Assembly (NCBI RefSeq): GCF_004216695.1
Contig: NZ_SGXC01000001.1
Coordinates: forward strand, 1-64,000
Origin: Pigmentiphaga kullae
GTDB taxonomy: Bacteria > Pseudomonadota > Gammaproteobacteria > Burkholderiales > Burkholderiaceae_B
Reading direction: 5' to 3'
DNA length: 64,000 nt
Under the pieces are notes generated by a model, which saw nothing but the letters and a program-made list of their open reading frames with translations, did not search any database and was not told the DNA's origin. Shown here piece by piece: positions 35,081-44,323 of the stretch; position 1 is the stretch's first letter; each line of letters begins with the position of its first letter. The translations under genes were made by a program, and so were the position numbers.

Positions 35081-36022
35081 ATGGTTGGCCGCGTAGACCT
35101 GAACCTGCTCCTGACCCTGGAGACCCTGCTCAACGAGTTGAACGTCACCAAGGCGGCGGTCAAGCTCAACAGCAGCCAGCCGGCCGTGTCCGCGCAACTG
35201 GTGCGGCTGCGGCGCATGTTCGACGATCCCCTGCTGATTCCCGGCGCCCGGGGGATGACGCCCACGCCGCGGGCGCTGGAGCTTGCCCCGCGGCTATCCG
35301 AACTGCTGGACGGTTTCCGGACGCTGGTCCAACCGGACCACTTCGATCCCAGGACCGCGCAGGGCAGCATCCTGATCGGCACCAACGACGCGACCCAGTG
35401 CCGGCTGGCCAAGTGGTTCGGCAATCTCGCCAATATGGCGCCGGGCGTGCAGATAGGCTTCGTCACCGCGAACCGCTCGACGGTGCCGGACGTCGAGCAG
35501 CACATGGCCTCGGGCCAGGTGGATCTCATCATCTCGCGCCGCTCGGCCTTTCCCGACCGGCTGCACGTGCGCCCGCTGCACGACGAAACCTTCGTCTGCG
35601 CCATGCGCTGGGACCACCCCTACCGGAAGAAGCAGTTGACGCTCAAGGATTTCGTCGCCATGCGGCACGTGATCGTGCTGCCCCTGGGCGGGGAGTTCGA
35701 CGACGTCACCGACGAGATCCTGAAGGATATGGGCCTGTCGCGGCAGACCGTCGTGTCGGTGCCGAGCTTTCTCGTGGCCGAGCGCGTACTGCGCAACACC
35801 GACTTCGTCTCGGTGTTTCCGACCTCGCTGGCGCGCGGCATGATGTCCACGCTCAAGAGCTATCCGCTGCCCTATACGCTGCCGAAATTCGAGTTCGCGA
35901 TGGCCTGGCACGTCCGCACGCACCTGAGCCCGCTGCACCGCTGGGTGCGGGACCAGATCGCCGAAGAACTGGTGGGGGGACGCGAGGAAGACGGCGACCC
36001 GATGAGCCAGATCGCCTGGTAG
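35081..36022 (+). CDS. LysR-type regulator (NodD/PcpR-like branch)
   Basis: A 313-residue LysR protein whose N-terminus VDLNLLLTLETLLNELNVTKAA and effector domain (DLIISRRSAFPDRLHVRPL) resemble the NodD/NahR/PcpR branch, which often senses aromatic compounds. AAGGA precedes the ATG. It lies convergent to the aromatic-cluster arm and is a candidate regulator of it. The 142 bases upstream are AT-rich and shared with DUF4148. Confidence 0.9.
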   Translation: MVGRVDLNLLLTLETLLNELNVTKAAVKLNSSQPAVSAQLVRLRRMFDDPLLIPGARGMTPTPRALELAPRLSELLDGFRTLVQPDHFDPRTAQGSILIGTNDATQCRLAKWFGNLANMAPGVQIGFVTANRSTVPDVEQHMASGQVDLIISRRSAFPDRLHVRPLHDETFVCAMRWDHPYRKKQLTLKDFVAMRHVIVLPLGGEFDDVTDEILKDMGLSRQTVVSVPSFLVAERVLRNTDFVSVFPTSLARGMMSTLKSYPLPYTLPKFEFAMAWHVRTHLSPLHRWVRDQIAEELVGGREEDGDPMSQIAW

Positions 36023-36049
36023 ACAGCCCCGCGGCGGCGGGGCCTGCCG

Positions 36050-37639
36050 CTATGCCCGATAGCGGTCCAGCAGCGCCCGCAGCGGCGCCGCATCGTTCCT
36101 GCCGCCCTGCAGGAAGGCCAGCACGTAGCGATCGGGCCGGACCAGCATGGCCTGCGCGCCGGCCTCGGCCATCACCCGCGTCAGGACGCCTTCGCAGTCG
36201 CGCACGACCAGGCGCTCCGGCGCCTCGGGCCAGGGGAAGTCGTCCTCGGCGGCCACCAGTTCGATCCGGCGGACGTCCATGCCGGCCATCCAGCTTTCGA
36301 GCTCCGGGTCCGGCGGCTGGCCCGCCCGGCTCAGGCAGGCGAAGCCGGGGCCCAGCACCTCGTCCAGCAGCCGGCGCTGGCCGCCGGGCCATTCCACGCG
36401 GGGCTGCGGCAAGAGTTGTCCCGCCTTGATCGCCGTATCGGGCGCCTGGCAAGGCACGAAGAAGCCTTCCCCGAAACGCGGCTTGGGCTTGAACTTGAGT
36501 TGCAGCACATAGTCGCGCGCCGGCGGATACAGGCTGCACAGCTTGAGCGCCCATTGCGCGGCCATGGCTTCCAGGCGCGACTTCGGCTGCATGTACCGGC
36601 CGATGCGTATCGCCATCTCGATCAGCGCCCAGGCGTGCGGCTTGCGTTCCATCTCGTAGGTGTCGAGCAGCGCCGGGCCGCACCGCCCCTGCACCACGGC
36701 GTGCAGCTTCCAGGCCAGGTTGGTGGCGTCGCGCAGGCCGCTGTTCATGCCCTGGCCCGCGAACGGCGGCGTCAGGTGCGCCGCATCGCCCGCCAGCAGC
36801 ACCCGCCCGTCGCGCCAGCGTTCGGCCAGGCGGGCATGGAAGGTGTAGACCACCTTGCGGGCGATGGGCAGGCCCTCGTCCAGCGGCTCGCGCTCGCGGA
36901 TCCAGCCGCGCAGGCGGGCCTCGTCCAGCACGTACTCGGCGGTCTCGCCTTCCTTGAGCATGAATTCGTAGCGCACCGTGCCCTGCGGACCCGGCAGGCG
37001 GATGGCCGGCCGGACCGGATCGCAGTAGGTGCGGGTATGGCGAAAGGGCGTCTTGCGGTCGAGCAGGTCCACGATCAGCCATTTCTCGGCGAAGGTGTCG
37101 CCCGACAGCGGGATGCCCAGTTGCTCGCGCACGCCGCTGCGGCCGCCGTCGCACGCGACCAGCCAGTCGCAGCTCAGCGTGACCGGCGTGCCGGCGTGGT
37201 CGATTTCCAGCACCACCTTGTCGCCCACCTGCTCGAAGCGCCGCAACTCATGCCGGAACCGCTTCTCGACGTGCGCAAAGCGATCCAGGCCCTCGCACAG
37301 TTGCGCCGCCAGCACGGCCTGCCGGAAGGCGTTGCGCTTGGGGTAGCCGTATTCGGTCGACTGCGGCTCGATACGCGCGAACTCGCGCCCGGACCACGAA
37401 AAGTAATGGACCCCGTAGCCCTGGACGATGGACGGCAGGATCTCGTCGATCAATCCGGCCGACTGGGCGGTCCGCAGGCTCTCGTCGTCGATCGACACCG
37501 CGCGGGGCTCGTCCACCGTCGAGGCATTGCGTTCCAGCAGCAGCGTGCGGACGCCGTAGCCACCGAGCAGGTTCGCAAGGGTCAAGCCGGTCGGGCCGGC
37601 ACCGAGGACGATGACCGGATAGTGGGAGGTTGCGTGCAT
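36050..37639 (-). CDS. FAD-dependent aromatic monooxygenase (MhpA-like)
   Basis: A 529-residue flavoprotein hydroxylase like 3-(3-hydroxyphenyl)propionate hydroxylase. FAD motifs are GAGPTGLTLANLLGGYG, ACDGGRSGVREQLGI and GDAAHLTPPFAGQGMNSGLRD. A C-terminal thioredoxin-like domain follows from about residue 390. It would add a hydroxyl to a phenolic ring before ring cleavage by the VOC dioxygenase or the LigAB pair. Five bases separate it from the IclR stop; last gene of this minus-strand arm. Confidence 0.9.
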   Translation of the reverse strand: MHATSHYPVIVLGAGPTGLTLANLLGGYGVRTLLLERNASTVDEPRAVSIDDESLRTAQSAGLIDEILPSIVQGYGVHYFSWSGREFARIEPQSTEYGYPKRNAFRQAVLAAQLCEGLDRFAHVEKRFRHELRRFEQVGDKVVLEIDHAGTPVTLSCDWLVACDGGRSGVREQLGIPLSGDTFAEKWLIVDLLDRKTPFRHTRTYCDPVRPAIRLPGPQGTVRYEFMLKEGETAEYVLDEARLRGWIREREPLDEGLPIARKVVYTFHARLAERWRDGRVLLAGDAAHLTPPFAGQGMNSGLRDATNLAWKLHAVVQGRCGPALLDTYEMERKPHAWALIEMAIRIGRYMQPKSRLEAMAAQWALKLCSLYPPARDYVLQLKFKPKPRFGEGFFVPCQAPDTAIKAGQLLPQPRVEWPGGQRRLLDEVLGPGFACLSRAGQPPDPELESWMAGMDVRRIELVAAEDDFPWPEAPERLVVRDCEGVLTRVMAEAGAQAMLVRPDRYVLAFLQGGRNDAAPLRALLDRYRA

Positions 37640-37644
37640 GATTG

Positions 37645-38406
37645 CTATCTTTTGCTGCGAGCCCGCAGACGTTCGTTTTCGAGGGTCGATTCGATGGAGG
37701 ACGCGACCGAGAAGACCTTGGACAACACGGTCTTGCTGCGCGCCGCGGGCAGCCGGGCCAGCGGGATCACGACGCTCAGGCTGCCCAGCACGCGCGGCCC
37801 GTCCAGCAGGGCGACCGCCAGGCCGGCCATGCCCGCGTCGACCTCGCTGTGCGTCACGCAGGCCTTGGCCTCGCGCAGCGGCTCCAGCTCGGCCAGGAAG
37901 CCTTGCAGGCCGGACGGGAACCCGGCCGCGACGATGGTGGCGCGGTCGCGGTGCCACAGCCGCTCCAGTTCGGCGCGCGGCAGGTGCGCCAGGATGACCT
38001 TGGAGGTCGCGCCCCGGTACAGGGGCATCGCGCGGCCGCGTTCATAGCTGACAGGCGTCACCGGGTCCAAGGGCATCTCCTGGTGGATGCACAGGACCTT
38101 GTCGCCATGCACGCGGCACAGCAGCACGGTGCCGCCGGTCTCGGCCGCCAGTTTGCGCAGCAGCGTGCCCGACGCCTGCAGCAGCGGATCGGCCAGCCGG
38201 ATCTGGCGGTCCAGCTCGACGATCAGCGGGCCCAGCGCATAACCCCGGTCGGCCACCCGTTCTAGCAGGCCGGCCTCCTCCAGCGCCTTCAGGTCGCGGT
38301 AGATGCTGGCGCGCGACACGCCCAGCTCGTCCATGAGCTGGGCCGGCTTGCGCACCGGGCGGCTGAGGTCGAAGGATTCGAGTATGCGCAGCAGGCGTTC
38401 GGACAC
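37645..38406 (-). CDS. IclR-family transcriptional regulator
   Basis: A 253-residue regulator with an N-terminal winged helix (LMDELGVSRASIYRDLKALEEAGLL) and an IclR effector domain. It is embedded between the VOC dioxygenase (seven bases) and monooxygenase (five bases) genes, so it is transcribed with the enzymes it presumably controls. Confidence 0.9.
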   Translation of the reverse strand: MSERLLRILESFDLSRPVRKPAQLMDELGVSRASIYRDLKALEEAGLLERVADRGYALGPLIVELDRQIRLADPLLQASGTLLRKLAAETGGTVLLCRVHGDKVLCIHQEMPLDPVTPVSYERGRAMPLYRGATSKVILAHLPRAELERLWHRDRATIVAAGFPSGLQGFLAELEPLREAKACVTHSEVDAGMAGLAVALLDGPRVLGSLSVVIPLARLPAARSKTVLSKVFSVASSIESTLENERLRARSKR

Positions 38407-38413
38407 GATGGCC

Positions 38414-39247
38414 TCAATCGCGCATGATGGCCTTGCCCCAGAGGTTGAGGGTGCGCTCTTCGTGCACCCACACCCCCGCGGGGCGATCCGGCGGGCAGAC
38501 CTCGATCTCGGCCGAGATCTCGGCCAGGTTGCCGTCCGGGTCGCGCACCATGAAGAACACGTCGTTGCCGGGACCGTGGCGGCCGATGCCCCAGACGATG
38601 GCCTCGCGGATGGAGGCCATATGGTCGCCCCATGCCTTCATGTCGTCCCACGACGTGGTCTCGAAGGACTGGTGGTCGAAGCAGCGCACGGGGGCGCGGA
38701 ACAGCGCCAGCGCGTGGTGCAGGCTTTCGGTGCGCAGGAAGCAGGCGCGCAGCACGCCCTCGTCGTCCTGGACGCGGTCCGACAGCGTGAAGCCGAGCAC
38801 GCCTTCGTAGAAGGCCAGCATGGGCGCGGGGTCCAGGGTGCGCAGCGCGAAGTGCTGCAAATGGGCACCGGGCAACGCGTCGCGGGCCGGCACGCCCGCG
38901 GGCGCGCCGGGGCGCAGCGCGAACACGATCAGGTTGCCGTCGGGGTCGCGCACGGCCAGCGCGTCATCGCAGGCCACGGGCAGCGTCGGCACCTCGGCCG
39001 TGGCCCGTGCGCCGACGCGGTCCTTGAAGGCCTGCCAGCGGCCGGCGTCCGCGAAGCCGAACAGCGCGTATTCCAGCCGGTTGGCCGGCCCGTCGGACAG
39101 CACCAGCGTGCGTCCCGGCGCCGCGCACACCCAGCGGCCGGCCTGCGCGCCGGCGGCCAGGCCGTGCGTGCGGGCATAGAAGTCCGCGAGCCGCCGCGGG
39201 TCCGGCGAGGTCAAATGCAGATGATGCAGCGATGCGCCCAATTCCAT
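38414..39247 (-). CDS. VOC-family extradiol ring-cleavage dioxygenase
   Basis: A 277-residue two-domain vicinal-oxygen-chelate protein like catechol 2,3-dioxygenases. The C-terminal domain keeps the iron ligands: His in HLQHFALRT, His in ESLHHALALF and Glu in GNLAEISAE. The ATG at 39247 gives the family's usual N-terminus. It cleaves an aromatic diol beside the hydroxyls, presumably the product of the neighbouring flavin monooxygenase. Confidence 0.88.
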   Translation of the reverse strand: MELGASLHHLHLTSPDPRRLADFYARTHGLAAGAQAGRWVCAAPGRTLVLSDGPANRLEYALFGFADAGRWQAFKDRVGARATAEVPTLPVACDDALAVRDPDGNLIVFALRPGAPAGVPARDALPGAHLQHFALRTLDPAPMLAFYEGVLGFTLSDRVQDDEGVLRACFLRTESLHHALALFRAPVRCFDHQSFETTSWDDMKAWGDHMASIREAIVWGIGRHGPGNDVFFMVRDPDGNLAEISAEIEVCPPDRPAGVWVHEERTLNLWGKAIMRD

Positions 39248-39360
39248 TGTTTCGTTCCACCCATGGCGTGTCATTCCTGTTGGGCGAACTATCCCGCGCC
39301 GGTTACCCGGCGTCAACGGAATTTCTCACATACTGAGACGATAGGCGTGGAAGGGGATCC

Positions 39361-40335
39361 TCAATTTGCAGCGATGCCGCGGGACTCGATCACGCGGGCC
39401 CAGCGCGCCAGGTCCGTGCGTACCAGCGCGTTCAACTCCGCCGGCGTGCTGACCGCGCTCGTCATGCCCTGGGCCTTCAGGCTCTGCTGCATGTCCGGCT
39501 CGGCCAGCGCCGCCTGCATCTGGCGATGCAGCCTGTCGACGACGGCCGGGGGCGTACCCGCCGGCGCGAACAGCCCATACCAGAGATCGACGTCGAAGGG
39601 CTTGCCCACCGACTCGGCCACCGTCGCCACGTTGGGCAGGGCCGCCTGCCGCACGGGGCTGGATACCGCCAGGGCGTGCATCTTGCCGGCCTCGATCTGC
39701 GTCAGCGCCGACTGGATGGGCACGAAGCCCACTTCCACCTGCCCGCCGGCGATGGCCGTCACGGCTTCGCCCGCCCCCTTGTGGGGAATGTGCACGATGT
39801 TCATGCCCGTCGCCTCCTTGAGCAGTTCCATGGCCAGGTGCTGCGGCGTGCCGACGCCGGACGACGCGTAGTTGTACTGGCCGGGCGCCTTCGCGGCGGC
39901 CGCAATGAACTCCGCGAGGTTGCGGGCGGGCACCTTGCTGGAGGCCACCAGCACCATCGCCCCCTTGAACAGCAGTCCCACGGAAGCGAAGTCCTTGACC
40001 GGGTCGTAGGGCAGGTTCTTGTACAGGCTGGGGTTCATGGCCAGCGTGTTGGCCACCACCAGCAGCGTGTACCCGTCCGGCGCCGAGCGCGCGACGAACT
40101 CGCTGCCGATGTTGCCGCCCGCGCCCACCTTGTTCTGCACGATGAACGGCGCCTTCATCCCCACGCGCAGCTTCTCGGCCAGCGCCCGCGTGGCGGTGTC
40201 GATGCCCGTCCCCGCGCTGTAGGGCATGACCAGCGTCACCGCTCTTGCCGGATAGTCGGCGGACCCCTGCGCCTGCGCCGGACAGGCCAGCACGGCCGCG
40301 ATTCCCATTCCCAGGACTGCCACAAGCTTCTTCAT
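39361..40335 (-). CDS. Bug-family periplasmic solute receptor
   Basis: A 324-residue receptor with signal peptide (LVAVLGMGIAAVLACPAQA) and motifs TLVMPYSAGTGIDTATR, VQNKVGAGGN, PDGYTLL and HIPHKGAGEA. Placed between the Rieske oxygenase and the ring-cleavage gene, it likely binds the aromatic substrate of this cluster. Confidence 0.93.
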   Translation of the reverse strand: MKKLVAVLGMGIAAVLACPAQAQGSADYPARAVTLVMPYSAGTGIDTATRALAEKLRVGMKAPFIVQNKVGAGGNIGSEFVARSAPDGYTLLVVANTLAMNPSLYKNLPYDPVKDFASVGLLFKGAMVLVASSKVPARNLAEFIAAAAKAPGQYNYASSGVGTPQHLAMELLKEATGMNIVHIPHKGAGEAVTAIAGGQVEVGFVPIQSALTQIEAGKMHALAVSSPVRQAALPNVATVAESVGKPFDVDLWYGLFAPAGTPPAVVDRLHRQMQAALAEPDMQQSLKAQGMTSAVSTPAELNALVRTDLARWARVIESRGIAAN

Positions 40336-40452
40336 GCTCCACCTCTGCTAGACGCCATGCGGCTCCCCTGCGGGCAGCCGGGTGCACTTCGGAAGACACG
40401 GCCGGCGGTCCGCCAGGACCGCCGCCGCCAGACGGTACCGCCACTACCCTGC

Positions 40453-41628
40453 TCAGACCGGAAACACCAAGGTGGCCGGCGCGGGCGTCGGCTCGTCGGC
40501 GGGCGCGCGAAGACCGTCAGTCTGCTGTGCCTCGAACGCCGCCGCAATACGCCGCCTGATCCGGATCATGTCGCGGTCCGGACCGAACAGGATCTCGTTC
40601 GCGCGGGACTCCACCAGATCGCCCGCCACGCGCGCCATCTCGCGGTCCTCGGCCGAGGTCTTGAGCTGTCTGGGCTTGACCACGCTTTCGAAATGCCGCG
40701 CCAGCCGCTCGCGCGCGTCCGGCGTGTCGGCACGCCACGCCGCGTAGCGGAAAAGCCGCGTGCGGTGATAGTCGATGGGCACCTGGAACAGCCGCGACAC
40801 ATAGGGCGCGGCGTCGGCCTTGGGCCGCAGCACGTTGGACACCAGGCCCGGCAGGTTGAAGCGCTCGCCCTGGATCCTGTCCAGGCCATGCCCGTGGTCC
40901 AGCATGTTCCCTTCCAGGTCCACGGAGATGCCGCGCAGGCCATGGCCGTCGGTCTCGACGATCTTCACCCGCCGGTCTTCCAGGGGCGTCAGCTTCTGCG
41001 CGGCGCCCGCTTCCCCGTCGCCCAGGTAGCGCGCCACGGCTTCGTGATATTGCGACTCCATGTGCAGCGTGACGGCGTGATAGGCATCGCTGCCGTCGAT
41101 CACCAGCAGCCAGTTCGCGTCCCATTCTTCGGTGGGCAGCCGGAAATGCACGAAACGGTCGGGGTACAGGAGTTCCTCCGGCACGCACGTTTCGATGGGC
41201 GGCGCGGGGAAGCGGTCGGTGTCGCCGATGTAGGCCCAGACGTAGCCGCCCAGTTCGGCACAGGGATAGGACCGGGCGCGCGCCTTCTCCAATTGGCCGG
41301 CGCCGGCTTCCGTGTCCCACGGAATCAGCGTGCACGCCCCCGTGCCATCGAAGCGCAGGCCGTGGTAGGCGCACTGCAGCTGCCCATCCAGCACCCGGCC
41401 GCTGGAGAGCCGCACGTACCGGTGCGGGCACCGGTCGAACAACACGCCGGGCACGCCGGCCCCGTCGCGGAACACCACCAGGTCTTCGTCCAGGCACCGC
41501 ACGCCGACCGGCTTGCCGGCGGGCAGCTCCTCGCTTTGCATCACGGGATACCAGTAGTTCCTGAGTCCCCGCTCCAACCCTCGCGGCACGCCGCGGACGA
41601 GTTCGGAACCATCCTGCTTGTCGCTCAC
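40453..41628 (-). CDS. Rieske non-heme iron oxygenase, large subunit
   Basis: A 391-residue aromatic ring-hydroxylating oxygenase or O-demethylase. The Rieske [2Fe-2S] cluster ligands are Cys67, His69, Cys86 and His89 (CPHRYVRL, CAYHG). The mononuclear iron site is in DGSDAYHAVTLH, with the two histidines and bridging aspartate. It is a single-component alpha subunit like vanillate or phthalate oxygenases; no beta subunit or reductase gene is in the window. The GTG at 41628 is chosen for AAGGAGGA upstream. Its promoter carries the shared operator word. Confidence 0.9.
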   Translation of the reverse strand: MSDKQDGSELVRGVPRGLERGLRNYWYPVMQSEELPAGKPVGVRCLDEDLVVFRDGAGVPGVLFDRCPHRYVRLSSGRVLDGQLQCAYHGLRFDGTGACTLIPWDTEAGAGQLEKARARSYPCAELGGYVWAYIGDTDRFPAPPIETCVPEELLYPDRFVHFRLPTEEWDANWLLVIDGSDAYHAVTLHMESQYHEAVARYLGDGEAGAAQKLTPLEDRRVKIVETDGHGLRGISVDLEGNMLDHGHGLDRIQGERFNLPGLVSNVLRPKADAAPYVSRLFQVPIDYHRTRLFRYAAWRADTPDARERLARHFESVVKPRQLKTSAEDREMARVAGDLVESRANEILFGPDRDMIRIRRRIAAAFEAQQTDGLRAPADEPTPAPATLVFPV

Positions 41629-41668
41629 CTTCTCCTCCTTGTCGGACAAGACGCCGGCCATCACAATC

Positions 41669-41682
41669 AATTAGATAGCTAA
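41669..41682. promoter_or_regulatory. Operator-like site upstream of the Rieske gene
   Basis: The plus strand carries AATTAGATAGC (41669-41679), identical over 11 bases to the minus strand of the ligA operator, then TAA giving TTAG-N4-CTAA. It overlaps the putative -10 of the Rieske promoter. Likely binding site of the MarR regulator encoded at 46051. Confidence 0.6.
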
Positions 41683-41705
41683 CGTTTTATTAAGAGAAAA
41701 ACCAA
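41676..41705 (-). promoter_or_regulatory. Putative Rieske-oxygenase promoter
   Basis: TTGGTT (41700-41705) is followed after 18 bases by TAGCTA (41676-41681) on the minus strand, inside an AT-rich gap in otherwise GC-rich DNA. A 17-base spacing to TTAGCT is also possible. Confidence 0.4.
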
Positions 41706-41712
41706 AACCGGT

Positions 41713-43110
41713 TCATGCCAACATCGCCTGCTCGCATTCCCACGCCCAGGCCAGCAACTGCGCGTCGTCGCCGGGCGCCCCGGTCAACTGCATGCCGATG
41801 CCGGCATGCCACGGCACGGGCACCGAGATCGACGGCGCCCCCGCCGCGTTGGCGAACGTCGCGTACAGGGCGCCGGCCCGCGGCGACGCCTCGAGGCCAT
41901 CGATGGTGGCCGGATACGGCGCATCGAGCGGCCAGGCCAGACAGGGAGAAGCCGGGGACAACACCACGTCCGCCTCGGCCCATAGCGCGCGCGTGCGCTG
42001 CCGCCAATCGAGCAGGCGCGCGGTCGTGCGGTACACGTCCACGGCCGACGGGCCCGACGAACGCCGCGCGAGATCCCGCAGAGCGGCCGGCAGCGCGGAC
42101 TCGTCCAGGCCGAGTTCGTCGATGGCGGCGCGCACGCCATGCGGAATGAGCTCCAGCCAGAAGGCGTCGACCTGCGCGACCGAGTACGGCATCGGCTGCC
42201 AGACGACCCGATGGCCCGCGCGCGCCATGCGCTCCACGCATTCGTTCAGCGCCGCGGTGACCACGGGCTCCTGCCCCTGCCCGGGCGGCACGATGGCCAC
42301 GATGCGCGCCCGCCGCGCCTGTGCCCGCGCGCGCAGCCAGGACTCGGGCCGGGCCGCCTGCCCCGCTCCGGAAAGACGCGACCCGTCGACCGCGATCGCC
42401 GCGGCCAGCAGGGCACAGTCCTCCACCGACCGCGCCATGGGGCCGACCACCTGGAAATCCAGCGACGTGCGGGGAAAACCGGAGGACGACAGCACCGCGC
42501 CCGCCGAGGGCTTGAAGCCGACGGTGCCGGTATAGGCCGCCGGCCGCCGTATCGATCCGCCCGCGTCGGTCGCCAGCGCCAGCGCGCCCATGCCCGACGC
42601 CAGCGCGGCGCCGGCACCGCCGCTGGAGCCGCCCGGCGTCATGGCCGGGTCCAGCGGGTTGCGCGTCGGGCCGTACACGCCGTTGCCGGTCGTGGCCGCC
42701 AGCGCCATGGGCGGGACGTTGGTCTTGCCCAATATGATCGCGCCCGCCTCGCGCACGCGGGCCACCACCGGTTCGTCGTGATCGGGAACAAAGGCGGCCA
42801 GCGCCTCCACGCCCCATGTCGCCGGCAGCCCACGCACCCAGAGATTGTCCTTGACCGTCAGCGGGATGCCGTCCAGTGCGCCGCCGGGATTGCCCGCCGC
42901 ATAGCGCCGGTCGGCGGCGCGGGCCTGGGCCAGCAGGGATTCCGCATCGACCTGCGCGACGATGGCATTGAGCGCCGCATTGTCCGCCCCTATCCGTTCC
43001 AGGGCGGATTCGACCAGCTCCACGCTGGCCAGCCGGCCGGCCCGCAACAAGGCGGCGCTTTCGCTGGCGCCTGGCCGCCATGGATGACCATCTGGGTGAA
43101 TCGTGCTCAC
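41713..43110 (-). CDS. Amidase (amidase-signature family)
   Basis: A 465-residue hydrolase of carboxylic amides. The Ser-cisSer-Lys triad is visible: Lys in PLTVKDNLW, the serine pair in TPGGSSGG, and the nucleophile serine in TDAGGSIRRPA. The GTG start at 43110 is set by GGGAGG five bases upstream. It is divergent from the ligA-ligB operon and first in the minus-strand arm. In this context it may release an aromatic acid from its amide (inference). Confidence 0.92.
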   Translation of the reverse strand: MSTIHPDGHPWRPGASESAALLRAGRLASVELVESALERIGADNAALNAIVAQVDAESLLAQARAADRRYAAGNPGGALDGIPLTVKDNLWVRGLPATWGVEALAAFVPDHDEPVVARVREAGAIILGKTNVPPMALAATTGNGVYGPTRNPLDPAMTPGGSSGGAGAALASGMGALALATDAGGSIRRPAAYTGTVGFKPSAGAVLSSSGFPRTSLDFQVVGPMARSVEDCALLAAAIAVDGSRLSGAGQAARPESWLRARAQARRARIVAIVPPGQGQEPVVTAALNECVERMARAGHRVVWQPMPYSVAQVDAFWLELIPHGVRAAIDELGLDESALPAALRDLARRSSGPSAVDVYRTTARLLDWRQRTRALWAEADVVLSPASPCLAWPLDAPYPATIDGLEASPRAGALYATFANAAGAPSISVPVPWHAGIGMQLTGAPGDDAQLLAWAWECEQAMLA

Positions 43111-43135
43111 GGGTACCTCCCGGCTCCGATGTTGA

Positions 43136-43164
43136 TTGACACTATACACCAAACAATTTAGATT
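43136..43164 (+). promoter_or_regulatory. sigma70 promoter of the ligA-like operon
   Basis: A perfect -35 TTGACA (43136-43141) is followed after exactly 17 bases by TAGATT (43159-43164), about 28 bases before the start codon of the first gene. The -10 lies inside the palindrome at 43158-43173. On the opposite strand TATAGT (43141-43146) could serve the amidase gene. Confidence 0.75.
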
Positions 43165-43173
43165 GCTATCTAA
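43158..43173. promoter_or_regulatory. Palindromic operator overlapping the ligA promoter
   Basis: Perfect 6-bp dyad TTAGAT-TGCT-ATCTAA, covering the -10 of the ligA promoter. Size and position fit a MarR-type repressor site. Eleven bases of its minus strand recur at the Rieske promoter. Confidence 0.75.
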
Positions 43174-43192
43174 TTAATTTCAGGGTGGCGCC

Positions 43193-43498
43193 ATGAGTCT
43201 TTACGCGGTCCAGAGAGTGATCTTCGAACTCAAGCACGACAAGCCCCGGGCCGCCCTGCTGCGCACGGATCCCCGCGCCGCGCTGCGGGATGCCGACCTG
43301 ACCAACGCGGAGCGCGACGCCCTGGCCGGCGCGGACCTGGCCGGGCTCTACCTGATGGGCGTCCATCCCCTGCTGCTCGCGCCGTACTCCCGCATGGCCG
43401 GCCTGTCCCGCACCGACTATCAACGCGCGCTGGCCCCGCTCAAGGGCGCCCGCCATTTCTCCAGCGACTACCGGCTCGACGGCCACAGCGAGGCTTGA
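43193..43498 (+). CDS. LigA-like small subunit of an extradiol dioxygenase
   Basis: A 101-residue helical protein matching the alpha subunit of protocatechuate 4,5-dioxygenase-type enzymes (TNAERDALAGADLAGLYLMG then VHPLLLAPYSR). It has no catalytic metal site; in LigAB the small subunit covers the active site of the large one. It starts the plus-strand operon and abuts the LigB-like gene with no gap. Confidence 0.85.
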   Translation: MSLYAVQRVIFELKHDKPRAALLRTDPRAALRDADLTNAERDALAGADLAGLYLMGVHPLLLAPYSRMAGLSRTDYQRALAPLKGARHFSSDYRLDGHSEA

Positions 43499-44323
43499 AT
43501 GGGATCCCTAGAATTCGCCGCGGCGATGAGCCATGCGCCCGGCATCGCCGCCTTCACCCAGGCCGCCCCCGCAGCGCAGCGGCAGGCCTTCCTCGACGCC
43601 GCCGCCACCCTGAAGACGGCGGCCTCCGGGGCCAGGCTGGACGCGATGGTGGTGATCGCGCCCGATCATTTCTCCAACTTCTTCATGGGCAACATGCCCG
43701 CCTGCTGTGTCTCGCTGAATGAGCGCTACAGCGGCCCGGTGGAAGACTGGCTGGGCGTGCCCAGGATGGACGTTCCCGGCGCGCCGGGCCTGGCGGACCT
43801 GATCATGCGGCACGCCTATGGCCGGGGCATCGAACCGGCGGGCGCCGCGCAGACCGAACTGGAGCACAGTGTCATCGTCCCGCTCTCGCTGGTCACGCCG
43901 GCGTTCGACGTTCCGGTCGTCTGGGTCATGATGAACTGCCAGGTGCCGCCGCTGATGTCCCTGCCCCGCTGCCATGAGCTGGGCCGCGCCATCCGCGCCG
44001 CCATCGACGCCAGCGGCCTGCGCGTGGGCGTGCTGGGTTCGGGCGGACTGTCCCACGCTCCCGGCGCCGCCGAGGCCGACCGGCTGGACGAGGCGTTCGA
44101 CCGCGAGTTCCTGTCCATGCTGGACCGGGGCGACCTGGACGCGATCCTGTCCATTCCCGCCGCGCGGCTGGACGAGGCGGGCTTCGGCGCCTGGGAAGTG
44201 CGGCTGTGGGTGGCCGCCATGGGCGCGGCCCATGACCGCCATCCCCGCACGCTGGCCTACGAGCCGATCGAGGCCTGGGACACCGGCTGCGCGGTCGCGA
44301 TCTTCGACGGAGCCGGACGATGA
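43499..44323 (+). CDS. LigB-like catalytic subunit of an extradiol dioxygenase
   Basis: A 274-residue type-II extradiol dioxygenase subunit. Iron ligands His12 (SHAPG) and His57 (APDHFSNF) match LigB positions, and a second SHAPG near residue 183 supplies the catalytic histidine. With the LigA-like partner it should open a protocatechuate- or gallate-like ring. It overlaps the next gene by four bases. Confidence 0.9.
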   Translation: MGSLEFAAAMSHAPGIAAFTQAAPAAQRQAFLDAAATLKTAASGARLDAMVVIAPDHFSNFFMGNMPACCVSLNERYSGPVEDWLGVPRMDVPGAPGLADLIMRHAYGRGIEPAGAAQTELEHSVIVPLSLVTPAFDVPVVWVMMNCQVPPLMSLPRCHELGRAIRAAIDASGLRVGVLGSGGLSHAPGAAEADRLDEAFDREFLSMLDRGDLDAILSIPAARLDEAGFGAWEVRLWVAAMGAAHDRHPRTLAYEPIEAWDTGCAVAIFDGAGR

